Shown: positions 1-9,318, counted from the first letter of the stretch. The stretch is DNA of 64,000 nucleotides from UBA5536 sp964592595 (GCA_964592595.1 CAZQFH010000003.1:62001-126000); one strand, 5' to 3'. Numbers and translations: made by a program. Notes: generated from the sequence alone by a model not told the origin.

Positions 1-329
1 ATATAATAAGCAAAAAAAGTCAGTAGAAAAGGAACTGCTTCTTCACGATTATACAACAGATATGTTATGATAAAAGCTAGATAAACCAAAAGTTTAAGAA
101 AGGTTGCAAGCATGAAAAAATTGGTAAAGCTGCTCAATTTCTTTGCTTTTGCGCGCTGATATAGGACAAAAAGACCAATGTTGCCAGCAGCAAAAAACAA
201 CAACAAAAATGGCCAGACATTGGTAGTCCACTTATCTTCTAATGTGTTATAAATCAAAAAAGTTAGCAAGGCTGCAACCAAAGTTGTTAGTGTTGTTTTT
301 AGCAGAAATTGACGTAGTTCTGTATTCAT
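1..329 (-). CDS. AtpI-like small membrane protein (partial)
   Basis: This reading frame starts at ATG 329-327 on the minus strand and runs off the left edge, so its C-terminus is missing. The visible protein begins MNTELRQFLLKTTLTT and is very hydrophobic, with about three membrane segments separated by short basic loops such as QRAKAKK. In Bacteroidota a small protein of this kind usually lies between the AtpZ-like gene and atpB of the F1Fo ATP synthase operon. That matches its position directly downstream of the AtpZ-like gene. The AtpI-like call rests on hydrophobicity and context, because no strong motif is visible. It is probably co-transcribed with the two genes upstream. Confidence 0.6.
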   Translation of the reverse strand, partial: MNTELRQFLLKTTLTTLVAALLTFLIYNTLEDKWTTNVWPFLLLFFAAGNIGLFVLYQRAKAKKLSSFTNFFMLATFLKLLVYLAFIITYLLYNREEAVPFLLTFFAYY

Positions 330-332
330 AAT

Positions 333-554
333 TTATTTTTTCAAAAAGTCTTTAACAGCATAATAAATTGACAACACAACTGCCATCAAAGAAAGTATAA
401 CAGTAAAAACCGGAAATTTCCATTGCAACCAATCATCGAGTTTTATGCCACCGAAAACTCCTGCCAGAATAATGAACAGCATTTGAAATGCCAGAGAGGA
501 ATAACGCGCATAGGAATTGAGGTAATCATTGGGTTTATTTTTGTTTTTTTTCAT
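333..554 (-). CDS. AtpZ/AtpI-like F1Fo ATP synthase accessory protein
   Basis: A 73-residue protein with two predicted membrane helices joined by a short turn containing GGIKLDDWLQ, the usual plan of AtpZ/AtpI-type accessory proteins. These are thought to help assemble the c-ring or handle Mg2+ in the inner membrane. The N-terminus is short and basic-polar (MKKNKNKPND). The start overlaps the 3' end of the bactofilin gene by 20 bp in another frame, so the two are probably translated from one message. The gene order bactofilin, AtpZ-like, small membrane protein recurs upstream of atpB in Bacteroidota, which supports the call. Confidence 0.75.
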   Translation of the reverse strand: MKKNKNKPNDYLNSYARYSSLAFQMLFIILAGVFGGIKLDDWLQWKFPVFTVILSLMAVVLSIYYAVKDFLKK

Positions 555-909
555 CAGATGAGGGTTTTTTCATCTCGCATTTACCGGTAAATTGCGCTCC
601 CACCTCAATGGATAATTTTTGAGTAATTAATTCACCTTCAAAAGCAGCAGTGGCTTTAAGAATTGTGAGTTCTTCCACTTTTAAATTTGCCTTTATCTTT
701 CCCGAAATATCAGCATGCTGGCATTCCAGTTCGCCTTCAACATAGCCGCTCTGGCCAATTACGATCTTTCCATTTGAACGTATTGTCCCGATAACAGTAC
801 CATCAATTCTGATGTCGCCAGCCGACTGAATTTCTCCCTTTATTGTTGTTTCGTTGCCAATCAAATTTCTGGTGATGGATTCAGTTCCTGATTTATTATG
901 TTTCATCAA
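535..909 (-). CDS. Bactofilin (polymer-forming cytoskeletal protein)
   Basis: A 124-residue protein matching the bactofilin family (DUF583): a short polar N-tail, a compact right-handed beta-helix core from about residue 20 to 108, and a charged C-tail rich in Lys. The core shows the expected run of short beta repeats (TTIKGEIQSAGDIRIDGTV, then GTIRSNGKIVIGQSG) with regularly spaced Gly and hydrophobic residues. Bactofilins self-assemble without nucleotide into filaments on the inner face of the membrane and often help place cell-wall enzymes. An M23 peptidase gene lies one gene away, which fits the common bactofilin-M23 association. The gene lies between sprE/porW and the AtpZ-like gene on the same strand. 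Confidence 0.88.
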   Translation of the reverse strand: MMKHNKSGTESITRNLIGNETTIKGEIQSAGDIRIDGTVIGTIRSNGKIVIGQSGYVEGELECQHADISGKIKANLKVEELTILKATAAFEGELITQKLSIEVGAQFTGKCEMKKPSSDEKKQK

Positions 910-961
910 TTAAGGTGTTTTTTTGAAGGTAAAATTAAGTTTTTCTGTTTTAAAACTGCTG

Positions 962-3622
962 TTATTGTGGAGAAACTGAATCCCAAAAACGCGCATATTC
1001 ATCAATATCCTTATTTCGGTAAAAAATGGGATAATTGGAAAGCGAAACAGGGTAAACTTTATAATCTGCTTTGCTCATTCCGCCTAACACATAATCTGAT
1101 TGACTGAGCACCTCAAAATAATCGATGGCAGCGCTGCGATTGGCAAAATTTCCGACGGTAATCAGGGAATTATCTTTATCAAGCACCAGGTTTTTAATCA
1201 TCAGGCTTTGAACGCTAAATTCGCGCTGGTTAAAATCAGAAAGTCGCACTTTAAGCGGATCGATGCGCACTTTGGCTGTTTTGCAGACCAGCATTACCAT
1301 ATATTGTGCATCAGGATTATCGATGTAGGGCGATTTTGGGGCAGCAATTGTTTCTGTTTCATCCTCCGGAATTTCAACTGCTACTTCGAGATCGTAAGTT
1401 TTACCAATATTCCTCAAAATGTCTTGAGCAAGCGGCGTTACACTGCTTTGTGGATAGGTTTTGATGAGCCTGTCCAGAGCCACCGCCATTGTATCAACTA
1501 CTTCGAGTCTTCCGGAGGCGACTGCTTTGAGGAAAGCAAAACGAGGTATTAGTGCGGTGTCGTTCGGATATAGTTGAGCAGCGCGATCTGCATTCATCAC
1601 TACCCTAAAATATTGGCCGTTTTTATAAGCATCGTAGGTTCTCTCATAAAATGCTGCCGATTCGCTTTGTGAAGCTGCTTTTTTTACGAAATACTCCGGA
1701 TCGAGCAAGACCTGGGCATAGTCTGAGTCGGGATAATCCCGGATAATGCTTAATTTGTAGTTTTCAGCAGTTTCTGCCTCCTGATTTTCTTTATGCAATT
1801 TATATAAAGCATACAGTGAAGGCAGGCGGTGTTCGTTTTCTGGGAATCTGGTATTTAAAATAGTGTAGGCATTTATGGCTTCAGGAATATCGTGGAGTTT
1901 TTCCATATAAATGAATCCCAGGTTATTCAAAGCTTCTGCAATATCTTTATTGGCGCTGGCTTGCTGTTCTTGGGTAAGTGGCAACTTCTGCAAGTAAAAA
2001 GCGCGATCGCGGGGTGTAAGGTTTGCTGATGCTGAATCGGCGGCAGTTGCTTCATTATCTGCTAGCAGCTCCATGCCGCCCTCATCAAAGCTGATACTTT
2101 GCTTGTCGCTGATGCGCCAGTTATCTTCCAAACTGCGACGTCCCCATTTCCTGAGAAACTCTGTATAACCGAAGCTCAATGTGTTTGGATTATAGAAATA
2201 CCAATCGGTAGATTGCTCCATGGTGTTTTGCGGTTCGCGATTACCAGGCATCATGGCCATTTGTTCTTCCAGGCGTTCTTCCTGCTGCAAACGTTGTTCT
2301 TCTTCGATGTATTGGGCAATAATGCCGTCGATAACTTTGTTTCGGGCAAGCGAATCCATAGTTGCTATGCGAAGCATGCTGTCCTGTGTTTGCACAATCA
2401 CAAGGTTTTCAACTAATTCCTGTAAAACACCTGCCCGATTGTTGATGCTGTCGTAGCCAGGATAATCCAGCGGAAGGGCACTTACCGCAGTGTCGTAATA
2501 AGCCTGTGCCGGAACATATTTAAGCCTGTCGAAAAGCAGTCCCGCAACCAGCAGGGCAGAAGTGGCTTGCTGACTTTTATTGGTGGTGCTTACAGCAACT
2601 GATTTTTTTAACAGATCTATGGCATCCTCTTGTCTGTTTTCTTTGAGTGCAATTTCGGCAAGGGCATAATAAATACGGTCTTGAAATGCTTCATTTTTTT
2701 CATCACGCAACATCCTGTTCAGAATCTTGATGATTTGCTTGCTGTCGCCCAGATTGGTGTCAAAGGCTTTGGCCAGGTTGATGCGTGCTTCGAAGGCAAG
2801 TGTAAAATCAGGATTACGTTTGATCACAGTTTTAAATTGTTCAGTTGCTGCCGTGAGGTCGCCCTGTCGTTCGTAAATCTGCCCAAGAATAAACATGGCT
2901 CTGGTTTTGAACTGTTTGTCGTTGTTTCTGTATATACCTCGTTTCAGGTGAACTACGGCGGCATCATAATTTTCGCGATCGATATAATAATCGGCCCACA
3001 CCAGTTCCAGATTGCGTTGCACTTCGGCTGGCATTTCATTATCGCGCGAGGCGGCATCCAACGCCCTAAGCATGGGTTCTGCCTTTTCGTACTGTTCCAG
3101 CTCAATGTATGTTTTGGCTATCCAAAGATCAGCAGTATATTTGATGTCGTTATAGTTAAATTGGCTTGACACAAAATCGAAAGTGCGTCGGGCGCTGATA
3201 TAATCCTGTTTGTAAAAGTGAGCTTTACCCATCATCAGGTAGCTGTCGTCGATCCAACGAACATACTCTTTGCTTCCAAATTTCATGGAGTGGCGCTGAA
3301 CCCCAATGGAGCCTTTTTGAATGGTTCTGTCCATAGGCTGATAAATACGCTGCGCATCACTTTTTTTGCCATAATTATATACCCTCAGCACTTGCAGGTA
3401 ATCATCTTCAACATTCTGATTCAGCGTTTTAACCCCTTCTTTAAGACTTTCGTTGCCATTCCAATAAACATTATATTTGCTTGTGATGTTGTGATAGGTT
3501 CGTCGCGTCCAAGTGTTTTTTTTGGTTGAACAAGCTCCTAAACCTAACAAAACAAGGACAATCAGCGTCAGTTTAAAAAAAATGTTTCGGTTTTTCAGCA
3601 CAGTATAATTTTTATCTACCAT
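962..3622 (-). CDS. sprE: SprE/PorW-type TPR lipoprotein of the type IX secretion system
   Basis: An 886-residue lipoprotein. The N-terminus has a hydrophobic signal ending in a lipobox (LLGLGAC, Cys31), followed by the family-typical STKKNTWTRRTYHNITSKYN segment. Residues about 100-400 form a run of TPR-like helical repeats, with more repeats at about 550-680. SprE (Flavobacterium) or PorW (Porphyromonas) is a lipoprotein needed for T9SS secretion and gliding, reported to link the inner-membrane motor to the outer-membrane translocon. The gene sits beside bactofilin and the ATP synthase accessory genes, a neighbourhood recalled for sprE in other Bacteroidota. The core gldKLMN genes are about 6 kb away. 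The N-terminal motif and length make the assignment strong; orthology was not checked by alignment. Confidence 0.82.
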   Translation of the reverse strand: MVDKNYTVLKNRNIFFKLTLIVLVLLGLGACSTKKNTWTRRTYHNITSKYNVYWNGNESLKEGVKTLNQNVEDDYLQVLRVYNYGKKSDAQRIYQPMDRTIQKGSIGVQRHSMKFGSKEYVRWIDDSYLMMGKAHFYKQDYISARRTFDFVSSQFNYNDIKYTADLWIAKTYIELEQYEKAEPMLRALDAASRDNEMPAEVQRNLELVWADYYIDRENYDAAVVHLKRGIYRNNDKQFKTRAMFILGQIYERQGDLTAATEQFKTVIKRNPDFTLAFEARINLAKAFDTNLGDSKQIIKILNRMLRDEKNEAFQDRIYYALAEIALKENRQEDAIDLLKKSVAVSTTNKSQQATSALLVAGLLFDRLKYVPAQAYYDTAVSALPLDYPGYDSINNRAGVLQELVENLVIVQTQDSMLRIATMDSLARNKVIDGIIAQYIEEEQRLQQEERLEEQMAMMPGNREPQNTMEQSTDWYFYNPNTLSFGYTEFLRKWGRRSLEDNWRISDKQSISFDEGGMELLADNEATAADSASANLTPRDRAFYLQKLPLTQEQQASANKDIAEALNNLGFIYMEKLHDIPEAINAYTILNTRFPENEHRLPSLYALYKLHKENQEAETAENYKLSIIRDYPDSDYAQVLLDPEYFVKKAASQSESAAFYERTYDAYKNGQYFRVVMNADRAAQLYPNDTALIPRFAFLKAVASGRLEVVDTMAVALDRLIKTYPQSSVTPLAQDILRNIGKTYDLEVAVEIPEDETETIAAPKSPYIDNPDAQYMVMLVCKTAKVRIDPLKVRLSDFNQREFSVQSLMIKNLVLDKDNSLITVGNFANRSAAIDYFEVLSQSDYVLGGMSKADYKVYPVSLSNYPIFYRNKDIDEYARFWDSVSPQ

Positions 3623-3693
3623 AACTTAACATACCACTAATTATTATAATCCAAGGTGGTCAATGCGGTCTTTTTGTTAGAACATTGCGGATG

Positions 3694-3701
3694 CAAAAGT
3701 A
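3694..3701 (-). promoter_or_regulatory. Bacteroidota -7 promoter element for sprE/porW
   Basis: On the minus strand this reads TACTTTTG, a perfect match to the Bacteroidota sigma-ABfr -7 consensus TAnnTTTG. It lies about 70 bp upstream of the sprE start. No convincing -33 TTTG was found at the usual spacing. The element is inside a 17-bp sequence (3688-3704) repeated in perfect inverted orientation at 3840-3856. Confidence 0.55.
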
Positions 3702-3842
3702 AGTAAATCAAGTTATAGGAGTATCATATGCAGTGCGCTTTATCGCTGCATCATAATAAAATCATTCGTCGATAGATAAGATTGTCAGGCAGATAAGCCT
3801 TTTATCACGTTTTGAATACATAAGGAGCAAAAGTTTTTCACT

Positions 3843-3850
3843 TACTTTTG
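3843..3850 (+). promoter_or_regulatory. Bacteroidota -7 promoter element for the M23 peptidase gene
   Basis: TACTTTTG matches the TAnnTTTG consensus and ends 18 bp before the ATG at 3869, giving a short leader. It is the mirror copy of the sprE element within the 17-bp inverted repeat. No clear -33 box is visible. Confidence 0.55.
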
Positions 3851-3868
3851 CATCCGAAATAAGGCATT

Positions 3869-4765
3869 ATGCAAACAGGTAAAAAGAAAGAAAAATGGTA
3901 CCGCAAGCTCCGGCATAAGTATAGGCTGGTTATTTTTCATGATGAAACTTTTGAAGAAAAATTGAGTTTCAGGCTGAGCCGATTGAATGTTTTTGTTTTG
4001 CTGGTTAGTGTGAGCGTGTTTTTAATTGTGATTACCACCTATATTATAGCTTTCACTTCACTCAGGGAATATATCCCGGGTTATACTGATATCACCCTTA
4101 ATTCGCGAATTTATGAGATGGCTCGAAGAGCCGACTCTCTGGAGCGTGTGTTTCAACAAAAAGATGTGTATATCAATAATATAAGAAGAATTGTAGCTGG
4201 ATATGATGAAGCATACGACAGCGTGGAGGCTTTTTCGAATGCCAGCCAGATGCGTGCTTCTGCCATTGATACAATCCGGATGACGCGAAGCCAGCAAGAT
4301 AGTTTATTACGTTCCGAATTTGAATCGGCCGAACGCTATAATTTATACAATCAGGCTAGCCTGCTATCAGAAAGCAAGAGACGGGCTATGCAAACGGCTA
4401 ACTTTTTTGTTCCTTTAAAGGGATTGATTACAAATGCCTTTGATTCTGGAAATAAGCATTTTGGAGTAGATATTGTGGCAAATGCCAATGAAGCTATAAA
4501 AGCCGTGCTGGAAGGAACAGTAATTTTTGCCAACTGGACACCAGATAAAGGCTATATAATTGGTTTACAGCATGCTGGAAACTTTTTATCGGTTTACAAA
4601 CACAACTCAGTTTTATTAAAGACCGAGGGCGATTTGGTAAAAGCGGGCGAAGTGGTTGCCATTGTTGGTGACTCTGGTGAACTGAGCTCTGGACCACATT
4701 TGCATTTTGAGTTATGGTTTAATGGTATCCCCATAAATCCGGAGGATTATATCGCATTTAACTAA
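3869..4765 (+). CDS. M23 family (LytM-type) metallopeptidase, membrane-anchored
   Basis: A 298-residue protein with a basic cytoplasmic start, one membrane helix at about residues 35-62 (VFVLLVSVSVFLIVITTYIIAF), a coiled-coil stretch at about 80-170 and a C-terminal LytM domain. The zinc-site pattern is visible as HFGVD near residue 197 and HLHFELW near 276; the central segment reads KHNS where many relatives have YAHL. Catalytically competent relatives cut peptidoglycan cross-bridges, and others activate amidases. All three expected metal ligands appear present, so an active endopeptidase is possible. It is transcribed divergently from sprE from a mirrored promoter. The bactofilin two genes away may be a functional partner. 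Confidence 0.88.
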   Translation: MQTGKKKEKWYRKLRHKYRLVIFHDETFEEKLSFRLSRLNVFVLLVSVSVFLIVITTYIIAFTSLREYIPGYTDITLNSRIYEMARRADSLERVFQQKDVYINNIRRIVAGYDEAYDSVEAFSNASQMRASAIDTIRMTRSQQDSLLRSEFESAERYNLYNQASLLSESKRRAMQTANFFVPLKGLITNAFDSGNKHFGVDIVANANEAIKAVLEGTVIFANWTPDKGYIIGLQHAGNFLSVYKHNSVLLKTEGDLVKAGEVVAIVGDSGELSSGPHLHFELWFNGIPINPEDYIAFN

Positions 4766-4970
4766 TTTCTCAGGCTGTATTTTTTGATTGCATCTTCATA
4801 AAAATGTTTAAAAGGCTGGTCGTAATATTTAAATTGAAGACTTTAATAACGAAGCATCAGTGGATTTTTAGTAATCTTGCACCCTTTAATAAATGTATGA
4901 ACATCGAGCGGATTAGTATGTTTAACACCATTACGTAAATCCTTTCTAAAGAAATATTTATCATTACCAC

Positions 4971-6299
4971 ATGGAAATAGTAATAAAAATTGTTCAGCTC
5001 CTATTGAGCTTATCTATATTGGTCGTTGTGCACGAATTTGGCCATTTTGCGGCGGCAAAAATTTTTAAAACGCGTGTTGAGAAGTTTTACTTATTCTTTG
5101 ATCCTTGGTTTTCAATATTTAAGTTCAAACATAAGGGTACAGAGTATGGCATAGGCTGGTTGCCGCTTGGTGGCTATGTGAAGATTTCGGGTATGATTGA
5201 TGAGTCGATGGACAAGGAAGCCATGAAACTTCCGCCAAAGGATTATGAATTTCGCTCGAAGCCGGCCTGGCAGCGACTTATTATCATGCTGGGTGGCGTT
5301 ACGATGAATGTGGTGTTGGCATTTGTGATATATATTGGCATGCTGAGTATTTATGGTGAACAGTTTTTACCAACCTCCGAAGCAAATCGCTATGGAATTG
5401 CCACAGATAGTTTAGCACGCTCTTTTGGTTTTCAGAATGGAGATAAAATCCTGATGGTTAATGGAGAATTTGTGGAGGATTTTAATAAGATTCCGGTTAC
5501 CATAATACTCGAAAATGCTAAACAAATTGATATTGAACGCGATGGGAAGAATCAAACATTAAATTTGCCCGAAAACGCTATTGCTCAACTTGTAAAACAT
5601 GACAATCCGCTTTTTCTTTCGGTGAGAATCCCTTTTATTGCTTCGGCCTTCTCTCAAGGATCTGTAGCTGAAGCAGCCGGAATGCAGGTTGGCGATACGA
5701 TTCTTGGCATCAACGGGCAATCGATGCGTTATTTTCAGGATTTCAGAGAAGGCATTCAACAGTACAAAAATAAGGATGTAATAATTAATGTAAAACGAGG
5801 TGCTGATACAGTAAACCTGGCCATGCAAGTTCCCGAGCAGGGTTTGATTGGTGTATATCCCAGCCAGCAACTTACTGATTTTTTCCATTTCAGCGAAAAG
5901 TCTTACAATATTGCACAGGCTATTCCGGCCGGAATGGTTAAAACTGTGGATGGAATTGGTGGCTATCTGAAGCAGCTCAAGCTATTGTTTTCGCCGGAGG
6001 TGAAAGCTTATGAAAGCGTAGGAGGATTTATTTCGATTGGTTCAATTTTTCCTCCCGAATTTCATTGGGAGAGCTTTTGGCGTCTCACTGCTTTCCTTTC
6101 GATAATGCTTGCTGTATTGAATCTTTTGCCCATTCCTGCACTGGATGGTGGCCATGTGATGTTTCTTTTCTATGAGATCATTGCCGGACGCAAACCCAGC
6201 GATAAATTTATGGAAGTGGCACAGATCGTTGGCATGGTGTTGCTTTTTGGCCTCCTGATTTTTGCTAATGGCAATGATGTGGTAAAGCTATTCAGATAG
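4971..6299 (+). CDS. rseP: RseP-type site-2 zinc metalloprotease
   Basis: A 442-residue polytopic protease. The catalytic HEFGH motif is at residues 21-25 in the first membrane helix and the second zinc-ligand region (LLPIPALDGGH) is near residue 385. Two PDZ-like segments lie between them, around residues 130-200 and 215-280 (AGMQVGDTILGINGQ). RseP cuts transmembrane anti-sigma factors or leftover signal peptides within the inner membrane. In many Bacteroidota it follows dxr, but here the preceding 200 bp hold no gene and the upstream neighbour is the M23 peptidase. The start at 4971 is the first ATG before a hydrophobic segment and gives the normal family length. Confidence 0.95.
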   Translation: MEIVIKIVQLLLSLSILVVVHEFGHFAAAKIFKTRVEKFYLFFDPWFSIFKFKHKGTEYGIGWLPLGGYVKISGMIDESMDKEAMKLPPKDYEFRSKPAWQRLIIMLGGVTMNVVLAFVIYIGMLSIYGEQFLPTSEANRYGIATDSLARSFGFQNGDKILMVNGEFVEDFNKIPVTIILENAKQIDIERDGKNQTLNLPENAIAQLVKHDNPLFLSVRIPFIASAFSQGSVAEAAGMQVGDTILGINGQSMRYFQDFREGIQQYKNKDVIINVKRGADTVNLAMQVPEQGLIGVYPSQQLTDFFHFSEKSYNIAQAIPAGMVKTVDGIGGYLKQLKLLFSPEVKAYESVGGFISIGSIFPPEFHWESFWRLTAFLSIMLAVLNLLPIPALDGGHVMFLFYEIIAGRKPSDKFMEVAQIVGMVLLFGLLIFANGNDVVKLFR

Positions 6300-6300
6300 T

Positions 6301-7194
6301 TTAGTCTTCCAGTTTTTCGCGTAGCGACCGAAATCCTCTACCCAAAATCTCGGAAGCATTTAAACTTACCATAAAGGCTTTGGGGTCGGTGCTGCTGATG
6401 AATTCTTTCAGCATCACGATTTCGCGGCGGCGAAGCACAACAAAAAGCATATTTCGCGGATTTCTGGCAAACATTCCCTCACTTGCAATCAGCGTGGCGC
6501 CTCTTTTAAAGTTTGTGGTTATTTTGTGTGCAATATGTTCAAACTGATCCGAAATGATAAGGACAACTTTATCTGTTTGAACTCCTTCGAGCACGGCATC
6601 GATTACTTTTCCCATTACAAAAATGGCCAGCAAAGAGTAAAGTGGAATTTTTCAATCTGCAAAAACTACTGTACCTAATACCACAATAATAGTATCTGTA
6701 ATCATCATCAATTTGCCTAAGGGGTGGTGTGTCCATTTACCGGCCATCATGGCCATCACATCTGTTCCGCCGCAAGTGGCTTTGGCTTTGAAAAACAAGC
6801 CAACACCTAATCCAATTATTGCGCCTCCAAAAAGTGCTGAAGTGAGCGGGTCGTCATTCAGAATTGGATAATCGCCATAATAATAAGCGATGCCATCCAT
6901 AAATCCGCTTGTAAGAACAAAACCTGTAACTGTTTTTGCTCCGAACCTTGGCCCCAGTACCTTGATGCCGATTAGCGTGAGCGGAATATTAAAAGCCAAA
7001 GCCATCAGCCCAACCGGAGTGCCAAGGATGTAATGCAAAACGATGGAAATGCCATAAATTCCTCCGGGAACAATTTTATGGGGAGTGATGAAAAAAACAT
7101 AACCCGAAGCGATTAAAATTGCTCCAAAAAAGATCATGGTATAGGCTTTTATCCATGACTTGCCAAAAGGGCGATGGCGGATTAGGAAAGCCAT
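6301..7194 (-). pseudogene. YitT-family membrane protein interrupted by an in-frame TGA
   Basis: Reading the minus strand from ATG 7194 gives 180 residues of a YitT-type membrane domain. The frame then meets TGA at 6654-6652 and continues for 116 codons to the normal end at 6301. Aligned with the intact tandem copy, ...VFAD-stop-KIPLYSLLAIFVMGKVIDA matches VFQD-Trp-KIPLYSLIVIYITGKVIDA, so the stop replaces a single Trp codon (TGG to TGA). The downstream part is the C-terminal DUF2179 domain, which can be read separately from an internal ATG at 6633. TGA is a normal stop elsewhere in the window (for example at 28647), so recoding is unlikely. The product may be a truncated membrane domain, two pieces, or nothing; a sequencing or assembly error cannot be excluded. 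Confidence 0.8.
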
Positions 7195-7197
7195 TGG

Positions 7198-8091
7198 TTA
7201 GGATTCAAGCTTATCGCGCAACGATTTAAATCCTTCGCCCAGTATCTCATTAGCGTTGATAACAGTTAAAAAGGCATATGGATCAATTTGATGGATATAT
7301 TCCTGAAGCATAGCCAATTCGCGGCGATTAACAACAGTGAAGATGATGGTTTTTTCGTCACCATTGTACATGCCTTTTCCTTTGAGGTAAGTACCGCCAC
7401 GGTTGAGATCGTTAATAATTTTATGCCGTATTTCTTCGTGTTTGTTGCTGATAATGAAAAGGGTTTTGTCGTAATCAACACCCTGAAGGATAGCGTCTAT
7501 CACTTTTCCGGTGATGTATATTACAATGAGTGAGTATAGCGGAATTTTCCAATCTTGAAAAACGAGTAAACCTAACAAAACAATCACCGAATCAACCCAT
7601 ATGAGCAGCTGGCCGATAGGCAAACTGGTATATTTGCTGATGATCATTGCTACGATATCCGTGCCTCCGGATGTAGCCTTTGACTTAAAAATCAATCCAA
7701 GGCCAGTTCCGAGAAATACTCCACCAAAAATAGCGCTCAGCAAAGGCTCATTGGCCACAAGCGGATTCTCGCCATATAAATAAGTAAGACTATCCACGAA
7801 AAAAGCTGTTAGTAAAAACCCAATTACGGTTTTATACCCAAATCGTGGCCCCAGAATACGGATTCCTATCAGGGTGAGGGGAATATCCATCGAGAGCGCC
7901 GTGAGACCAACTGGTGTTCCAAGGATATAATGAATAACAATAGCGATACCATAAACACCTCCCGGAACTATTTTATAGGGTGTAATAAATAGCACGAATC
8001 CTGATGCCAGGATAAATGATCCGATAATGATTAATAAGTAATTGATAATCCATCGTTTTGAAAATAATTTGTCTTTCTGGATAAAGGCCAT
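7198..8091 (-). CDS. YitT-family membrane protein with C-terminal DUF2179 domain
   Basis: About 297 residues: five to six membrane helices (YitT/DUF161 domain, residues about 15-205) followed by a soluble DUF2179 domain at about 215-295, the standard family architecture. The transport substrate or role of YitT proteins is not established. An upstream in-frame ATG at 8151 would add 20 residues, but the start at 8091 (MAFIQKDKLFSKRW) aligns with the start of the neighbouring copy (MAFLIRHRPFGKSW) and is preferred. The next gene starts 3 bp after this stop, and the two are clear tandem paralogs. This copy is intact. Confidence 0.9.
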   Translation of the reverse strand: MAFIQKDKLFSKRWIINYLLIIIGSFILASGFVLFITPYKIVPGGVYGIAIVIHYILGTPVGLTALSMDIPLTLIGIRILGPRFGYKTVIGFLLTAFFVDSLTYLYGENPLVANEPLLSAIFGGVFLGTGLGLIFKSKATSGGTDIVAMIISKYTSLPIGQLLIWVDSVIVLLGLLVFQDWKIPLYSLIVIYITGKVIDAILQGVDYDKTLFIISNKHEEIRHKIINDLNRGGTYLKGKGMYNGDEKTIIFTVVNRRELAMLQEYIHQIDPYAFLTVINANEILGEGFKSLRDKLES

Positions 8092-8311
8092 GACAATAGT
8101 TTTAGGATAAAATTTGGCAGCGAAATTACTACCTAAAAATGGCTTCACCATACAAAACGAATTAATTCTTAGTGTTTTTCATTTTTGCACAATAAAGCGC
8201 AAAAAAACCTGTTTTTTCACAAACCTAATTCGATAATGAATCGCTGTGCATAGCGAATTGATAGAAAATTACTACTTTAGCACGCACAAAAAAAATCGCC
8301 GAAATTCACTA

Positions 8312-9277
8312 ATGCAATTGATAAACAGGAACTTAGTATTTATTCTTATCTATTTTCTTAGCCTATCTGCCAGTTTTGCGCAGCAAGCACCCATTTTTAC
8401 CTACCACACAAACACTTACACCTTTAGTAATCCTGGATTTGCAGGAATGGGTGAAGGAATTTGTTTGAATGGTATTGTTAGGCAACAATGGTCTGGCTTT
8501 GAAGATGGAGAAGGGGAAAATGTTGCTCCGGAGAATTTCCTGGTAACAGCGGATATGCCTGTTCGTTGGTTGCGTGGTGGGGTAGGGTTGTCAATAATTC
8601 AAGACAAGCTTGGATTTGAAAGTAACATCGGGGTTAATTTGGGTTATAGCTATCATGCTGATCTTGGTGGAGGCAGGCTGGGAATTGGTACTGCTGTTAA
8701 TTTGCTGAATCGTTCGATGGATTTTGGAAAGTTTAAACCTCAAAATGAAGGCGATCCGATTTTGGTAAGCGGCGAGCAAACGGATATGCTTTTCGATATG
8801 AATTTTGGATTTTTTTGGCAGGTTGATAATCTTTATTACATTGGTTTTTCTGCAACCAGCTTGTTCGAAACCAAAGGAAAGGCACTCGGAAGTACTGCAG
8901 AAAGTAGTGCCAGCTTTATAGGCGATCGGACGTTTTACCTTGTTGCGGGATATGAATTCCCGATTCCTGGTAAACCAGCTTACGAGCTGCATCCGGCAAT
9001 AAGTGTGCAAAACAATGGCGTAAAAACCCAAATTGATGTTACAGCCAAGATGCTATACAATAATAAGTTCTGGGGTGGCGTTAACTATAGGCTTCAGGAA
9101 TCGATTGGTATTATGGCAGGTATTTATATCAAGGATATCCGAATAGGTTATGCATACGATATCAACACCTTAGGGTTATCGGTTGTGCCTGGATCGCATG
9201 AGATCAGTATCGGTTATTGCTTTAAACTACAGCCCGATCGGTCGGCAAGAATTTATAGAAATACAAGGTATTTGTAA
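8312..9277 (+). CDS. PorP/SprF-family type IX secretion membrane protein
   Basis: About 321 residues with a signal peptide ending SASFA, followed by QQAPIFTYH and a series of amphipathic beta strands. The protein shows the family-typical early motif FTYHTNTYTFSNPGFAGMGEG and the late ISIGYCFKL strand. PorP/SprF proteins are outer-membrane barrels that partner the T9SS core and are often encoded just before gldK. An earlier ATG at 8246 would place 22 polar residues in front of the signal peptide, so 8312 is the more likely start. It is the first gene of the porP-gldKLMN cluster. The predicted mature N-terminus is Gln, a substrate for the glutaminyl cyclase encoded 7 kb downstream. Confidence 0.88.
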   Translation: MQLINRNLVFILIYFLSLSASFAQQAPIFTYHTNTYTFSNPGFAGMGEGICLNGIVRQQWSGFEDGEGENVAPENFLVTADMPVRWLRGGVGLSIIQDKLGFESNIGVNLGYSYHADLGGGRLGIGTAVNLLNRSMDFGKFKPQNEGDPILVSGEQTDMLFDMNFGFFWQVDNLYYIGFSATSLFETKGKALGSTAESSASFIGDRTFYLVAGYEFPIPGKPAYELHPAISVQNNGVKTQIDVTAKMLYNNKFWGGVNYRLQESIGIMAGIYIKDIRIGYAYDINTLGLSVVPGSHEISIGYCFKLQPDRSARIYRNTRYL

Positions 9278-9318
9278 GGATGATTGGAAAAAAAATGAGC
9301 GGCATTAATCTTATTTGT

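Noticed and set aside
2630..3169. 179-residue plus-strand frame opposite sprE/porW
   Set aside because: Antisense of a strongly supported TPR lipoprotein gene; no family resemblance.
4766..4970. Gap before rseP checked for dxr or a small gene
   Set aside because: No open frame with coding character and no RNA-gene-like structure was seen in these 205 bp.
6652..6654. TGA read as Trp (alternative genetic code)
   Set aside because: TGA is used as a normal stop by other genes in the window, such as the decarboxylase at 28647.
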